Part shown: positions 9,601-18,222 of the stretch, in pieces | How the letters are laid out: every line of letters starts with the position of its first letter | Position numbering within the stretch: the stretch's first letter is position 1 | Assembly (NCBI RefSeq): GCF_000003605.2 | Contig: NW_003143794.1 | Span: forward strand, 870,227-891,436 | Length of the DNA stretch: 21,210 nt | Source: Saccoglossus kowalevskii | Taxonomy: Eukaryota; Hemichordata; Enteropneusta; Harrimaniidae | Reading direction: 5' to 3' | Notes under the pieces: generated by a model | Databases searched by the model: none | The model's input: the letters and a program-made list of their open reading frames with translations, nothing else | Told to the model about the DNA's origin: nothing | Made by a program: the position numbers and the translations under genes

Positions 9601-12302
9601 CATCTCTAATAGAAGCACGTGTCAAGCAAAAATTGTTTTTATTGTAATACTAGCTCATGAAAATATGACTTAATTTGAACATAGACACACCTCTGCGCTA
9701 TTAATAGAGCAAATATGGTAAAAGTGCATTGGAGCTAAAAATGTCATTTCAGCCGAAAGAACTGCTTCAAATATAAGGGAAATGAGGAGCCCTCTCCCAA
9801 ATTTGATTCCACCATCATTGTTTTGTCAGAAAAATCAAGCAAATCCGAAGAACAATACACATGCAGTTAGACTAATTTCATCTGGCAGGTGCTCAAACTG
9901 GTTGATGTTGAAATGGCACATCATTAGACTTTCATAAGAGTTACACGGACCTCTGGGTTGATTAGATCAGATAAGCAGAAATCCAGGAACTGAATGATGA
10001 AACTTTACAACTTTGACATTTTTCATTTCAATGGTAATTAAGAGAACTGAGACAGCCCTTAAAGTTAGACCTGTGCTGGAATTCACTTTTACTATTCTGG
10101 CAATAAGTATCATATAGCGTACTCTCAAGAACGGGCTGAAACCCAGTATTGTGAAGAATTCATTATATTATATATTGTTATACATCTGTTACCGTAACGC
10201 CATAAGTTACAGCGTGCCATAATTTTGCGATATTTTACGGGGTATTTTCATCCTACTATATAAGGAAATGCAAATTCCAAATATGGAATGATTACGCACG
10301 TAAGTGTCCTCTTAAAAAAAACAAATATGGATGCCACCAGGAATTGACCAGACTCCACACAAAGAAGTTCACTGATTCTGTTCAGACAGTCAGACAGTAA
10401 GCCGTTGCATCAACCTCCGCTGAGCGTTGGTTGATACTTCCGTTGTACTGTCTTTGTGCATACTTTGAGGTATCTTCGTAATAACCTGAGTCCTCATATT
10501 ATGGTATATATGAGTGATAGCATTAGATTAATATTGACATGTATTATCACTTTACTTTAGTTATTTGAATTCAAGTACTTATTTACTTATTATTTGAATT
10601 TATCTGAACCATACGTTATGTTTTACACAAAAATTAATCATAATTACGCAGATTAGATATAGATATAGACAGATAATTAATGGTTTGCACTAATTATAAC
10701 GACCAAAGTACATAATGTTAGATGTGTGACATAAATGGTCACACACCTAAAGGCAGACACACAGACAGATGGAGAACAGACACACATATTGAGGTATACA
10801 CACAGACAGATGGAGGACGGACACACAGACATAAGGAGGACGGACACACAGACAGATGGAGGACAGACACACAGACAAATGGAGGACGGACACACAGACA
10901 GAGTAACAGACAAATCATCTCATGTTTATAGGCCGGCAAACATTTTGCCCGCATATGTGTGTCTTGTGATTGGTTGGCAAGAACCGACCATTCATACCCG
11001 AAGATATATAAGTAACAGCATTGTTCAAATGTCCATGTTTCCATTAATAAAACAACTTGTGCATAACCTTGTCAAAACAGTCTGTGAGCATGTGCTGATA
11101 AGTGAGGGACATTTGTTATCAAACATCACAGTCATATACGAAGTCACAGTGCAACGACCTATTTGCTCCTTACTTATAGTGCACAGCAGTATGAATTATT
11201 AAATTTTAAGGATAGCATTGCTTTCAGCCAAACTGTTCTATCATAGCAAATTATGGATATTTTTGCTATTGTTCATGCAAATTTGACCTGAAAAATACCC
11301 ACAATTCTTAATGATAGAATAATTTGGCAGAACACAACAATAGAGACTATTGCTTGCAAGCCATAAGTGTTCTAATTCAACTGATCAATTTCTGAAATGG
11401 TTAAGTGATTTTGTTTTCAGGGACTTAAATTTAAATGTCAGACCAAACATTTTTTGAGTGAAGTCAACATAGTATATAAATGCTATTATCATGAATACAC
11501 ACCATATTACATAACATAGAACCATGTGACATTTTTTTGAAAAATATGAAAATAATAGAATTAATGGAACATGCTTCAAAATGTTCACAATAATTTGCAG
11601 AAGATTTTATATTTGATTATTTATTTTAGTGATCCATCAAAGAAGAAATCAAAAAAAAAAACAGAAAAGAATAAAGAAATTGGGCTAATTAGAGACAGAG
11701 TAACTGTGAAAGTGAAGTAAATTACAACCAACGGCATGGGAAATCAATTCTACTTAAGAGATATATAACATAGAGTATATCTTAATTATAGCAATGAAGC
11801 TGCTGGACATTTGTTTCACTGTTGGGTTCAATTGAAGTGGAGCATTGTACTTATAAAATAATATAAAATATTTACAGAAAAACAAAACATTTGATACAGC
11901 AGCTATAAATTGTAAACTGCTAATTTTCTCTGGTAGAAATTTGTAAACAAAATATTGTAAAAGTCAACACGTGTCAAAGGACCCCAGCAAAATTTTACAA
12001 AGTATTTTACAGTATCAGATTTCTGCATAGTATTCAAATTGTATCGTCATGTTCATTATTTTGTGTCAATGAATTCTTCTACATGTATGTTATGATGACA
12101 GTTCCTAATTAATATTGGACATTTGGATTCATTTTACAAATTATATATAAGTATATTTTGCAAAACATGTTATTTTAGCTAGTATATTAGAGAACAATTT
12201 TAAGAGGTAGTTACGTGTAATTCAACAAAAAGTATATTTACGCAATGCATTACATAATATAATACATGTAAGTGCTTCATTGTAATACTTACCAGTAGAC
12301 AT
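389..12302 (-). CDS. STON2: Stonin (stoned-B / stonin-2-like) endocytic adaptor, five coding exons
   Basis: The joined coding sequence is 12302-12293, 7283-4968, 4863-4705, 3315-3208 and 663-389, which is 2868 nt or 955 residues plus TAG. Human stonin-2 is about 905. Stonins are mu-like monomeric adaptors that sort synaptotagmin into AP-2/clathrin vesicles at the plasma membrane. Residues 1-495 are a low-complexity, Ser/Gln/Pro-rich region with WATF (about 80) and WISF followed by acidic residues (about 239), like AP-2 ear-binding WVxF motifs, and three NPF motifs (about 275, 333, 392) for EH-domain partners such as Eps15 and intersectin. Residues 497-630 are the stonin homology domain, starting WPLQLRTPDRK. 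Residues 635-955 are the mu-homology domain, with family signatures PLDACTFELMRF, NPCENIMI, SVGSAKYEHAY, VWRIPRLPEKN and LTSDREIPS. All introns are phase 1. The sequence suggests the single invertebrate counterpart of vertebrate STON1/STON2. Family identity is very secure; the first exon is inferred. Confidence 0.93.
755..922. mobile_element. MITE, ACTGTAAA family copy A (168 bp, TA-flanked)
   Basis: The left end TACTGTGAACTACTTTATTT (from 753) and the reverse complement of the right end, TACTGTAAAATACATAATTT (from 924), are imperfect inverted repeats of about 30 bp with roughly 80% identity. The element is bounded on both sides by TA (753-754 and 923-924), the target duplication typical of Tc1/mariner-type elements. 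The interior has no coding capacity. The ends resemble those of the element at 3869-4071. It is old and degenerate, inside stonin intron 4. Confidence 0.6.
1249..1259 (+). repeat. Poly-G homopolymer run
   Basis: Eleven consecutive G residues inside stonin intron 4. The run has G-quadruplex or polymorphism potential and is prone to assembly length error. Confidence 0.9.
2936..3108 (+). repeat. Degenerate minisatellite, about 50-bp units
   Basis: Four units each open with AAATACA(A/G), at 2936, 2987, 3009 and 3056. The first and the last two share a downstream pattern of a CC-rich block, a T-rich block and a CTGTGG or CACTGA-like end. Spacings are 51, 22 and 47, so the second unit is truncated. 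The array is diverged and sits in stonin intron 4, about 100 bp downstream of exon 4. Confidence 0.55.
3208..3315 (-). CDS. STON2: Stonin exon 4 (mu-homology domain core)
   Basis: This 108-nt exon sits between acceptor TGTTGTAG (ending 3316) and donor G|GTAAAT (3207), phase 1 at both ends. It codes residues 829-865: GSLCPGLMEVSVGSAKYEHA, then YKSLVWRIPRLPEKNT. This is the most conserved stonin block (human SVGSAKYEHA or TLGTAKYEHA, and VWRINRLPDKNS). It is too short to stand out as an open frame and was found by searching for the missing domain segment. The exon is symmetric, so skipping it would keep the frame but remove a core strand of the domain. Confidence 0.93.
3552..3710 (+). pseudogene. 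Unrecognised 52-codon open frame, possible gene fragment
   Basis: The frame opens ATGCGTCATGTGAAGAGA and runs to TAG. Its composition is protein-like: MRHVKRKSVKKVIDDFPAIK, then AFLKCIKDNVEELIIFLMNL, a basic start followed by an amphipathic helical stretch. An adjacent frame just upstream (about 3519-3569) also reads sensibly (LPFEERIYRCFTACVM), which would fit a decayed coding fragment. No family was recognised. It lies antisense within stonin intron 3, with no splice sites or partner exons identified. It could be chance. Confidence 0.22.
3869..4071. mobile_element. MITE, ACTGTAAA family copy B (203 bp, TA-flanked)
   Basis: The left arm (from 3867, TACTGTAAATGCATTAATTA) and the inverted right arm (from 4073, TACTGTAAAACCATTTATTT) are imperfect inverted repeats. 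Shared blocks include TTCACTG, TTTAATTT and CTATTTT over about 50 bp each. A TA dinucleotide flanks both ends (3867-3868 and 4072-4073). No transposase is encoded. The ends belong to the same family as the element at 755-922. It sits in stonin intron 3. Confidence 0.72.
4208..4225. repeat. Perfect 18-bp palindrome
   Basis: AGCAGTATGCATACTGCT equals its own reverse complement. It directly abuts an RFX X-box-like sequence (4226-4239) inside stonin intron 3. It could be a dimeric transcription-factor site or a small hairpin. Confidence 0.6.
4226..4239. promoter_or_regulatory. RFX X-box-like site (one mismatch)
   Basis: GTTACCATGGCGAC matches the RFX consensus GTNRCC-N2-RGYAAC except for one base in the second half-site. 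It lies in stonin intron 3, immediately next to an 18-bp palindrome. Function is inferred only. Confidence 0.3.
4705..4863 (-). CDS. STON2: Stonin exon 3 (mu-homology domain)
   Basis: This 159-nt exon has acceptor TTTTACAG (ending 4864) and donor AAAG|GTAGGT (4704), phase 1 at both ends. It codes residues 776-829: GYRSKKSMQQNPCENIMICF, then PLPENWIPMFRVEKKFG and a basic tail KSTTKKSGRIKK. This matches the stonin CENVMIRYPVP..W...F pattern. A second GT four bases further on would break the frame with exon 4, so the first donor is chosen. Confidence 0.93.
4864..4967 (-). other. Stonin intron 2
   Basis: A 104-bp phase-1 intron with donor G|GTATGT (4967) and acceptor TTTTACAG|G (4864). It is the only short intron of the gene. 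Reading through it gives a hydrophobic tail and a stop, so retention would truncate the mu-homology domain. Confidence 0.9.
4968..7283 (-). CDS. STON2: Stonin exon 2 (disordered region, stonin homology domain and first part of mu-homology domain)
   Basis: This 2316-nt exon has acceptor TTGATTTCAG (ending 7284) and donor CCTG|GTATGT (4967), phase 1 at both ends. It codes residues 4-776. The N-terminal half carries two SSxRGSIxE motifs (about 38-48 and 64-73), WATFEE (about 80), WISFDD (about 239), four (F/L)D(Q/H)(S/T) motifs (about 180, 214, 290, 305), NPF motifs (about 275, 333, 392) and a 15-bp tandem duplication giving SHVSASHVSA. The stonin homology domain runs from about 497 (WPLQLRTPDRK) past EPFRELPL and SYKEKKKFG to about 630. 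The mu-homology domain follows, with GLNDVQRQG, VSRQDIIP, WIKM, and PLDACTFELMRF. The open frame continues 30 bases upstream of the acceptor without an ATG, so the start codon must lie in an earlier exon. Confidence 0.95.
6320..6349. repeat. 15-bp tandem duplication inside stonin coding sequence
   Basis: The unit GCTGAGACGTGACTA occurs twice back to back (6320-6334 and 6335-6349). It is in frame and gives SHVSASHVSA in the disordered region between the first two NPF motifs. The two copies are identical, which suggests recent replication slippage. Confidence 0.9.
7556..7569. promoter_or_regulatory. RFX X-box-like site (one mismatch)
   Basis: GTTACCATGGAAAC fits GTNRCC-N2-RGYAAC except for one base. 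It is 273 bp upstream of stonin exon 2 and 138 bp from the perfect X-box at 7694. Regulatory use is inferred. Confidence 0.3.
7694..7707. promoter_or_regulatory. Perfect palindromic RFX X-box
   Basis: GTTGCCATGGCAAC is an exact match to the RFX-family X-box consensus and is part of an 18-bp perfect palindrome, TTGTTGCCATGGCAACAA (7692-7709). RFX factors regulate ciliary and neuronal genes, which would suit a synaptic-vesicle adaptor. Its intronic position 410 bp upstream of exon 2 would fit an enhancer or an internal promoter. Such motifs also occur in dispersed repeats. Confidence 0.45.
7837..7850. repeat. 14-bp palindrome
   Basis: ATGTACCGGTACAT is a perfect palindrome within a run of ACATGTAC repeats in stonin intron 1. 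No function is assigned. Confidence 0.5.
8210..8560. repeat. AT-rich low-complexity block with repeated GAAATAAAATTT
   Basis: This block differs in texture from its flanks: A and T runs of 7-8 bases and the motif GAAATAAAATTT near 8325 and 8520. The second copy is followed by TTATTTCATTTTC, which mirrors the first copy in inverted orientation. GCGAG precedes both. It may be the remains of a palindromic transposable element, but no ends could be fixed. Confidence 0.25.
9578..9718. mobile_element. MITE, CCATATTT family (141 bp, TA-flanked)
   Basis: The left end TACCATATTTATTCTATCAG (from 9576) and the inverted right end TACCATATTTGCTCTATTAA (from 9720) match at 16 of 20 positions, followed on both arms by AGCGCA. 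TA flanks both sides (9576-9577 and 9719-9720). The interior has no coding capacity. Similar ends (ACCATATTTGCTCTATTAA) are, as far as I recall, common in marine invertebrate genomes. It lies in stonin intron 1. Confidence 0.65.
10393..10452. repeat. 60-nt imperfect hairpin
   Basis: GACAGTA at 10393 pairs with TACTGTC at 10446-10452, and ATCAACC pairs with GGTTGAT around a 13-base loop. Between them is a partly paired segment with one bulge and small internal loops. Size and shape resemble a miRNA precursor, but other short inverted repeats look the same. It lies within stonin intron 1. Confidence 0.35.
10754..10910 (+). repeat. Minisatellite, 23-bp unit rich in ACACAGACAGATGGAGGAC
   Basis: Six to seven units are visible. 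The four central ones are regularly spaced by exactly 23 bp, as measured from GAGGACGG/GAGGACAG, with a few substitutions per unit. The purine-rich plus strand gives long open frames on both strands only because of the repeat; none is judged coding. It is in stonin intron 1. Confidence 0.88.
12293..12302 (-). CDS. STON2: Stonin exon 1, proposed start-codon exon (MST-G)
   Basis: On the minus strand ATG TCT ACT G is followed by a consensus donor, CTACTG|GTAAGT. The phase-1 end joins exon 2 to give MSTGSSIQSDKDPLGG. An in-frame TGA lies 18 bases before the ATG (12323-12321), so this would be the true start in this transcript. The base at -3 is T, a weak start context. It was chosen because it was the best donor found in the upstream 14 kb that gives an ATG in the correct phase. 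An alternative first exon outside the window cannot be excluded. Confidence 0.5.
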
Positions 12303-12435
12303 GTATGTTAGGTCAAAATTTCAGGACAAAACAGTGACTTGTTGGCCAGTTTGGCTGAAGTATTTTCAACCAGAGAGAGCCCTGTTGAGCGGTGAGACTG
12401 ATTCAGCACATGTCAAAACATGTCCAACAGTTATA
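12303..12435 (-). promoter_or_regulatory. Possible 5' leader and core promoter of stonin
   Basis: Upstream of the proposed ATG, the minus strand shows an initiator-like TCAGTCT (12401-12395) and a TATAA (12435-12431) about 36 bases before it. That is slightly further than a typical TATA spacing. The same stretch also offers AG acceptors (GAATCAG, CTCAACAG), so exon 1 could instead be an internal exon with a more distant promoter. Confidence 0.18.
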
Positions 12436-13672
12436 AGACCGAGTTAGCACCAAGAAAAAAACATGGTATAATTATTTATGGTTTGAGGGATTCCTAAATC
12501 TGAAGTCAATTCAAACCATGGCTGTGACAAATCACCACTAGACATGGGTGAAACAAAGTTACATCACACACATGTTTTAGCCAACATCTGAAACAACCAG
12601 AATTATTCAAATTATTATAATTTATAACACTGATAATTCAAGAAATGTTGGTGAAGCCAAGAATATCTCTAAATATTAGCTGAAAATTTTGTGATAATAA
12701 GCCAGGATGTCAAAGGGTCAATCTGCTTGCATGGACCAATCAGATGCCAGGATTTTCATCATGTGGTATGGAGATATAGAAAATTATTACACTGCTTTTT
12801 GACACTGAACTGTCATAAAATAGTAGATACAATTTTTTGTTTGTTTTTTCTGGATTCAACTTCATTAAACAATTGTATTCGACTGGAGATTACTACTAAT
12901 GTGAAAGACAACAAAGTTTTGCTCACAAAGAATTATTCTTCATATACTAGTTAACCCTTTAACCTATGCTGTAATTTAATCTGATAGTATAGCTCGTTTT
13001 CATGTTTTCATTTTATGGATTCCCATGCAACCAAAATAGATCAGTTATATATACATCAAGTTTTTATTTAAGCAAGGAACAAATATTCTCTCCCCGCTGA
13101 GTCATATGGTTATATTTGTTGCCACTAAATCGAGATACCGCTATGTTCCACACCCGCAGAAAAATATTTTATCCTGTGCAATTACATGAAAAACTACTCG
13201 TATGTTTTGGTAGTGAACCTTAGCAGTGCCACTGACAGTGATAAACTGATGTATAAATGAAAGCGATCGCATAATATAACATTGTACAATCATTACATCA
13301 TACAGAGCTACAGACAGATTTGGAAAGCAATATGTGAACACAGACAGACTATGTCACATGTAATACATAAAAGAACATTCCATTGTAATGGTGGGCAGCA
13401 TACAATATATACATAAAACTAAAATGAATTATTACGTGACAATATGAGCTAGATAAATGCTTTCTGTATGTCTGTTAGGTATGACAGTTTCCTAGCATAA
13501 AGTAGAGCACAAAGAATGCCTGAATCTGCATAAAATGCATAGTCACGCCATGAATGTGGGTGGTGCAGCTAAGCCTTCAATTGAAGAGCTTTTAGTAAGG
13601 ACCTGGGTAATAACATCATGCTAGATTCAAAAATCCAACCATCTAGACATGCTAAGAAATATATGTTATTAA
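12436..13672. other. Non-coding stretch upstream of stonin
   Basis: AT-rich sequence with no supported gene on either strand. Frames of 66-87 codons (12691-12954, 13141-13341) show no recognisable domain. Confidence 0.6.
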
Positions 13673-13690
13673 ACTGACTGACTGACTGAC
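13673..13690 (+). repeat. Microsatellite (ACTG)n
   Basis: Four and a half perfect copies of ACTG. Confidence 0.9.
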
Positions 13691-14733
13691 ATACACCTAC
13701 TTGGGTGTATCTCATACCAGACACCTACCAGCAATCCTTTCATTAAGTGAAGTAAATTTTAACATTGCCAGAACTGCAAGTGGGTCAGCATACTGTAAAA
13801 TGTACGGCACTCACCGCAGCAAAATAGTATACGTACTTGAGAAATTGACACAAGTCTGGATGGATTTCAGTGCATGCAAAAAGACCGGTAACAACAAAGC
13901 CTGCAAAAAGTACCAACTCCAAACGTAATGTAAATACCTCTCATAACATCTTGACATGTTCTTTCTTGAGGTCACAACAGGAAACTGATATGATACGAAT
14001 GACACACAGCATGTACCATTTAAATTATTACGCCAATGTGTATCATTACCAAATAAGGCAACTCTCTATTTGCAACAATGACTTCAATTGTTCTATATAT
14101 TAATTATTTTTCTCTGATGGCTCAATAATTAAAAAATAATTGTTTACATCATCAACATAATTGCAATTATTTGTAACAAAAATTTTCAGACAAATGAATT
14201 TATGAAGACAAAGCATGAAATTCAATTTAAAGTTTTGCATCATAAATATAATTAACTCCTGAAGAGTGTGACATCTGCGTAATGGCTTACCATACTATCT
14301 CTACTAGAGGTACACCACCCACACAAGTACATATATCATCCCTATCATCAGAAACCTTGTATATTGTAATGTATACCCGAGACATACATGGCAAATTTCA
14401 GAATCTGTGTTTTCAAAACAGGTTAAATGTAGAAATGCAAGAAAATGCTCTGATTGAAGTGACTTTAGTATTCTTTACTGAACAACTAAGAAACACCCAT
14501 TTCTGCTTCAGCATTACTCATGCTGCGTTACCAATAGATCAGTTAAAATAGTGATACACAGTGATTCAATCCATTTGACCGAACTGTTGTTAAAATACAG
14601 AGTACAAGCTGAAAAAAGGTTACCATTAATTAATATTCACACATACATACACAGTATGCAATTTTGAATTTTAAAACCACATGAGCAAACTATGATTATG
14701 ATACAGAATAAACAGGTTGAAATGTGTATTAGT
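13691..14733. other. Non-coding stretch
   Basis: Frames of 75-89 codons on the plus strand (13701-13928, 14282-14551) have no recognisable motif. The segment 14282-14420 contains phrases like CATGGCAAATTTCA that recur in dispersed invertebrate repeats, so it may be repeat-derived. Nothing else is seen. Confidence 0.5.
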
Positions 14734-15013
14734 ATGCAAATTAACTAATTAATAGACACAAACTGATATCAGATATTCATCTCCACAAGTAGCAAGGACG
14801 TACAAAGTTTCTTTGCATATGGCTAAACTGCTGCAAAGATACACAAAAAATATACTAAAACAGTTATGCAAATTAGCTAATTAAAATGCACAGATTGAAG
14901 CCAAACAATCATCAAACATTCAAATGAACAGCAAGTCTGCACATTTACCAAAGCTCACATTTGACCAAAATGCTAAAAATAATTGATCATTGTTCAAATT
15001 ACCTAATTAATAT
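14734..15013 (+). repeat. Degenerate tandem repeat marked by CAAATTA(A/G/C)CTAATTAA
   Basis: The motif occurs at 14737, 14869 and 14995, spaced 132 and 126 bp. Similarity in the intervening sequence is weak (ACAAA, TGACCAAAATG-like words). This looks like an old tandem array or several copies of a dispersed repeat. Confidence 0.35.
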
Positions 15014-18000
15014 GTATACATTTTTACCAAAATCTAATCAGGTCTGGAGTTCACAAATTATCTGTGTACTAAACTGCATGCCACTGTACTTCAGTGTAAA
15101 CTACAGTCCCCCAATGTCTACAAAATTAGACATTAAAGATCCTCATACGATTCTGAAAAATTACATGTATGCAGCTAAAGCTAAAGGCTAGGAAACATTT
15201 TCAAAAATTTATTGTCCTTACGCCAGCAACTTTCTGTTCATCTCAATCTGATAAGAAAAACTGTCAAGCCATGTGCTTCTATCTCTATGTGAAATTTTCA
15301 AACTTGAGAAAAGAAATTCCAGATTGTATTTGAATATTTGTCAGAAGATTTTGGGTACAACAAATTGATAAACCCTGATGCATATGGTATTTGCTTATCA
15401 ATAAAAGAATACGTTAGACCTTGACATCAGAATTATTGAATAATTTATTGTAACCATATGAAATCAAAAGATTGTAATTATTCTGAGTACTGTTTAGTAT
15501 TTACGCCGTGTCTCCCCCTCTCTCAAGATGAAAAATAAGCCACATCTGCTGCTTATTTTTTTTTAATTCATGCAGACTTGGATGCTGCCATTTATTGTGT
15601 GATTTTGAAAGTTGTCATTATCCCTTATATTGAGTGAACTGCATCACCAACATTGATGCGTTCAAAGTTATTGACGTCACATTTGAACACTTCGCTTTGT
15701 TAACATTGGATGCAGAAAACCGTATAATGTAGCGGAAATAGAATCCCTGAAGCAAACATTTGATAACACAAAATGTTTTTCGTTGCTGTTTTGGGTTATA
15801 ATTCCTTATTAAATCAGGAAAAACATGTATACATGCATATAACATAGCAAGGCTACAAGTATCACAAAAATATAGCAAAATATGCCTTCTGGATTTCATC
15901 AACTTCTGCCAAATGTTGATACGATTGTCATACTGCTTTTGTGTATCAATTTACCAATAACCTTTATAGCCTTTTAATAGTCTAGGCCAAATGACAGACA
16001 AATGCAGACAGGAAGGGCACATCTAGTAATTCCATATGCAGGCTATAGAAGTGAATGGCAATAACGAAATCATCGACGTCTGCCCACCTGGATGCCCTTC
16101 AATACAGTTGAATATATTATCTTCAAAATTGTGAAAAAAGCATTTGGTCTTAAAACTACATGTAGATGTCCTCAGAATCCTTTCATTTTACAGAATATTT
16201 TGCAGAATAAAAGCAACGCATATGTATCAGATTTAAGTGTGTGACTGAAAATATTATTATTGTCATGGAAACATTCCACAGAACAGTTTATAATGGGAAA
16301 TTATACGACATATGATATTTGCATGTCAAAGCTATACTATCTACTCTTAGGAACAAGGTTATTCAGAAATTTAAACCAGAATGCAATTTTACCAGGGTGC
16401 ATCTATTATGTGGTAAATATTAAATTGAGCCCTAGAGGGTAATGCCGGCATCATGCTTTATGAGTTTTATAGTAAAACAGAAAATAGATCACCTTGCTGG
16501 AAGCAACTGAATATCTACTGAATTCACTCGGAGACAAACTTAACAGTAACAAGATTGCATAATTCTAAGATTGTTTAGTGTTTTGATAAAACGCCTTCCA
16601 ACTTTAATTTTTAATATATACATAATTTTTGTGCCAAAAGATATCATCAAATATACAAAATTTAACACCAAAATGCCAGCTGGGAATAAGAACATAAAAT
16701 CATGAAATAAACCAATATACGTAAGCCGTATCTACATACATGTAATCTGTCAGTCGAAAAATCATTAAATGAATAACAGTGTGTAATGAACATTGCGTGA
16801 TTACAGTGTAGTCTAGTGTAGTAGAATCGGTTATGCACAACTTGAAGTAAGATTACAAAACTCACTAGTGGAACACTCACAACTCATCCTGTCTACAAGC
16901 CCCATTGTTAACACTAATCACTATCTATACACAACATAGATGAACGAAATTATTACAAGGTAGAGTGGATGCTACATACCACGGTTGACATATAAACATA
17001 GAGGTCTTCTTGATAATCTTTTATTTAAATATTTCTATTTTAGGGTAATTTAAAAATTTAATTCTAAATGTAAGAGTATGTCTCAACTGTGGAGACAGAA
17101 AAGCCAACTGTTCAAAAATAATCAAGAGACAAACAGACACCATTAGAAATACTAACACAAACAAGTGCAGTCTGTTGCACATGTTATACAAGCTATTTTC
17201 TTTAGTGCGAGTCATTGGGCTTCATGAATCACATGTCCAATCACCGATAACTAATGATCGAAAACTTCTATGGTTACGAGAAGCATCTGAAGATTTCTAA
17301 GCTGTTATTTGGTCAGAAGAAGTACAAATGATATGCTAATGGGACTTGTACGAAAAAAATAATGAATTACTTATGCTTGAAAAATAAGCAAATTTGGGTG
17401 ACATTATTTTAATGATATTATCGTCATGGTGAATTGGAATGTTAAACAAATATTAGCTTTCTTTTCACATTCCAACAGTTATAATGATACAGTGTATATA
17501 GGAACTTATCCGTACAACAGACTGTATAATGATTAATTACAAACAATTCAGTATTATTGCTATCCAGGTTGAATATATAACTGGGGCGAGGGAAAACAAC
17601 CTCTTCAATTGAGCTCAGTTCTCTAGGGTACGCACTTTGAGCTGCTACCTAAGGGCAGCAAACCTGAATAAAACATTTCCAAATAATTTAACGATTATTT
17701 GAAAAGAATAGCTCATGAAATATATTTTTTCATGAAGGTAAATGCTGGAACACGTATAAATACTATCGTTTGCAAACTGTTAACAGTAAAAAATTACTGC
17801 AGTAAATTTTTCAGCCTGCACCATAGTTAACAAAGGTTCCTGCATTTCAATTAGTATTGTAAAATTATATGGATAATTATTAATACAAATGACTCTCCTG
17901 GGACATTATTTGAACTAAGGGCAAACAATAATATATTTATTTTCTACTCATCGCATGCAAATTTCTTTTGTCAAAGTATATGCAAAATTTAAAAAAAGAA

Positions 18001-18117
18001 TGTTTTTCACTGCAAATCAATTAAAAAAAAAAAAATACATGTCACAGCACACCATTTTCTTGAACATGACAAAATTAGAATTTCGTATTACTACCTAATG
18101 AAAATAAACAAATAAGA
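15014..18117. other. Non-coding stretch
   Basis: About 3.1 kb with no supported gene. The longest frame (minus, 15618-15902, 94 codons) has no domain or coding-like composition. A small hairpin TCATGAAA/TTTCATGA is at 17713-17735. There are no tRNA-like boxes or satellite arrays. Confidence 0.55.
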
Positions 18118-18222
18118 CATTTAGAAGCACATCTCCAATAGAAATGTATTTAAACCAAAAATCTCATTTGTTATATTAATATATACTGAATCATTAAATA
18201 TATTACTTATTTTGAATATAAA
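18118..18222. mobile_element. Relic related to the CCATATTT-family MITE
   Basis: AGAAGCACATCTCCAATAGAA (18123-18143) matches the interior of the intron 1 MITE (9594-9614) at 19 of 21 bases. A second weaker match (TACTTATTTTGAATATA near 18204) lies at a similar spacing to GACTTAATTTGAACATA in that element. The terminal repeats are not recognisable. Confidence 0.38.

Larger units (their letters stand above)
7284..12292 (-). other. Stonin intron 1
   Basis: This 5009-bp phase-1 intron would have donor CTACTG|GTAAGT (12292) and acceptor GATTTCAG (7284), if exon 1 is correctly placed. Contents: X-box-like sites (7556, 7694), a GTACCGGTAC palindrome (7837-7850), an AT-rich block (8210-8560), a MITE (9578-9718), a hairpin (10393-10452) and a minisatellite (10754-10910). 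The stretches 8614-9577, 9719-10392 and 10911-12292 show nothing beyond AT-rich sequence. No coding exon on either strand could be supported. Confidence 0.6.

Noticed and set aside
10735-11202. 155-codon frame over the minisatellite
   Set aside because: The open frame comes from the 23-bp repeat having no stops; the non-repeat tail has no protein features.
13701-14103. Overlapping 75-77-codon frames next to the ACTG microsatellite
   Set aside because: Frames overlap on both strands with no domain, and the start of the region is simple repeat.
14282-14551. 89-codon plus-strand open frame
   Set aside because: No motif recognised; the sequence looks repeat-derived and the frame length is within chance for this window.
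15618-15902. 94-codon minus-strand open frame
   Set aside because: No recognisable domain, composition like translated AT-rich non-coding DNA, no convincing splice sites or neighbours.
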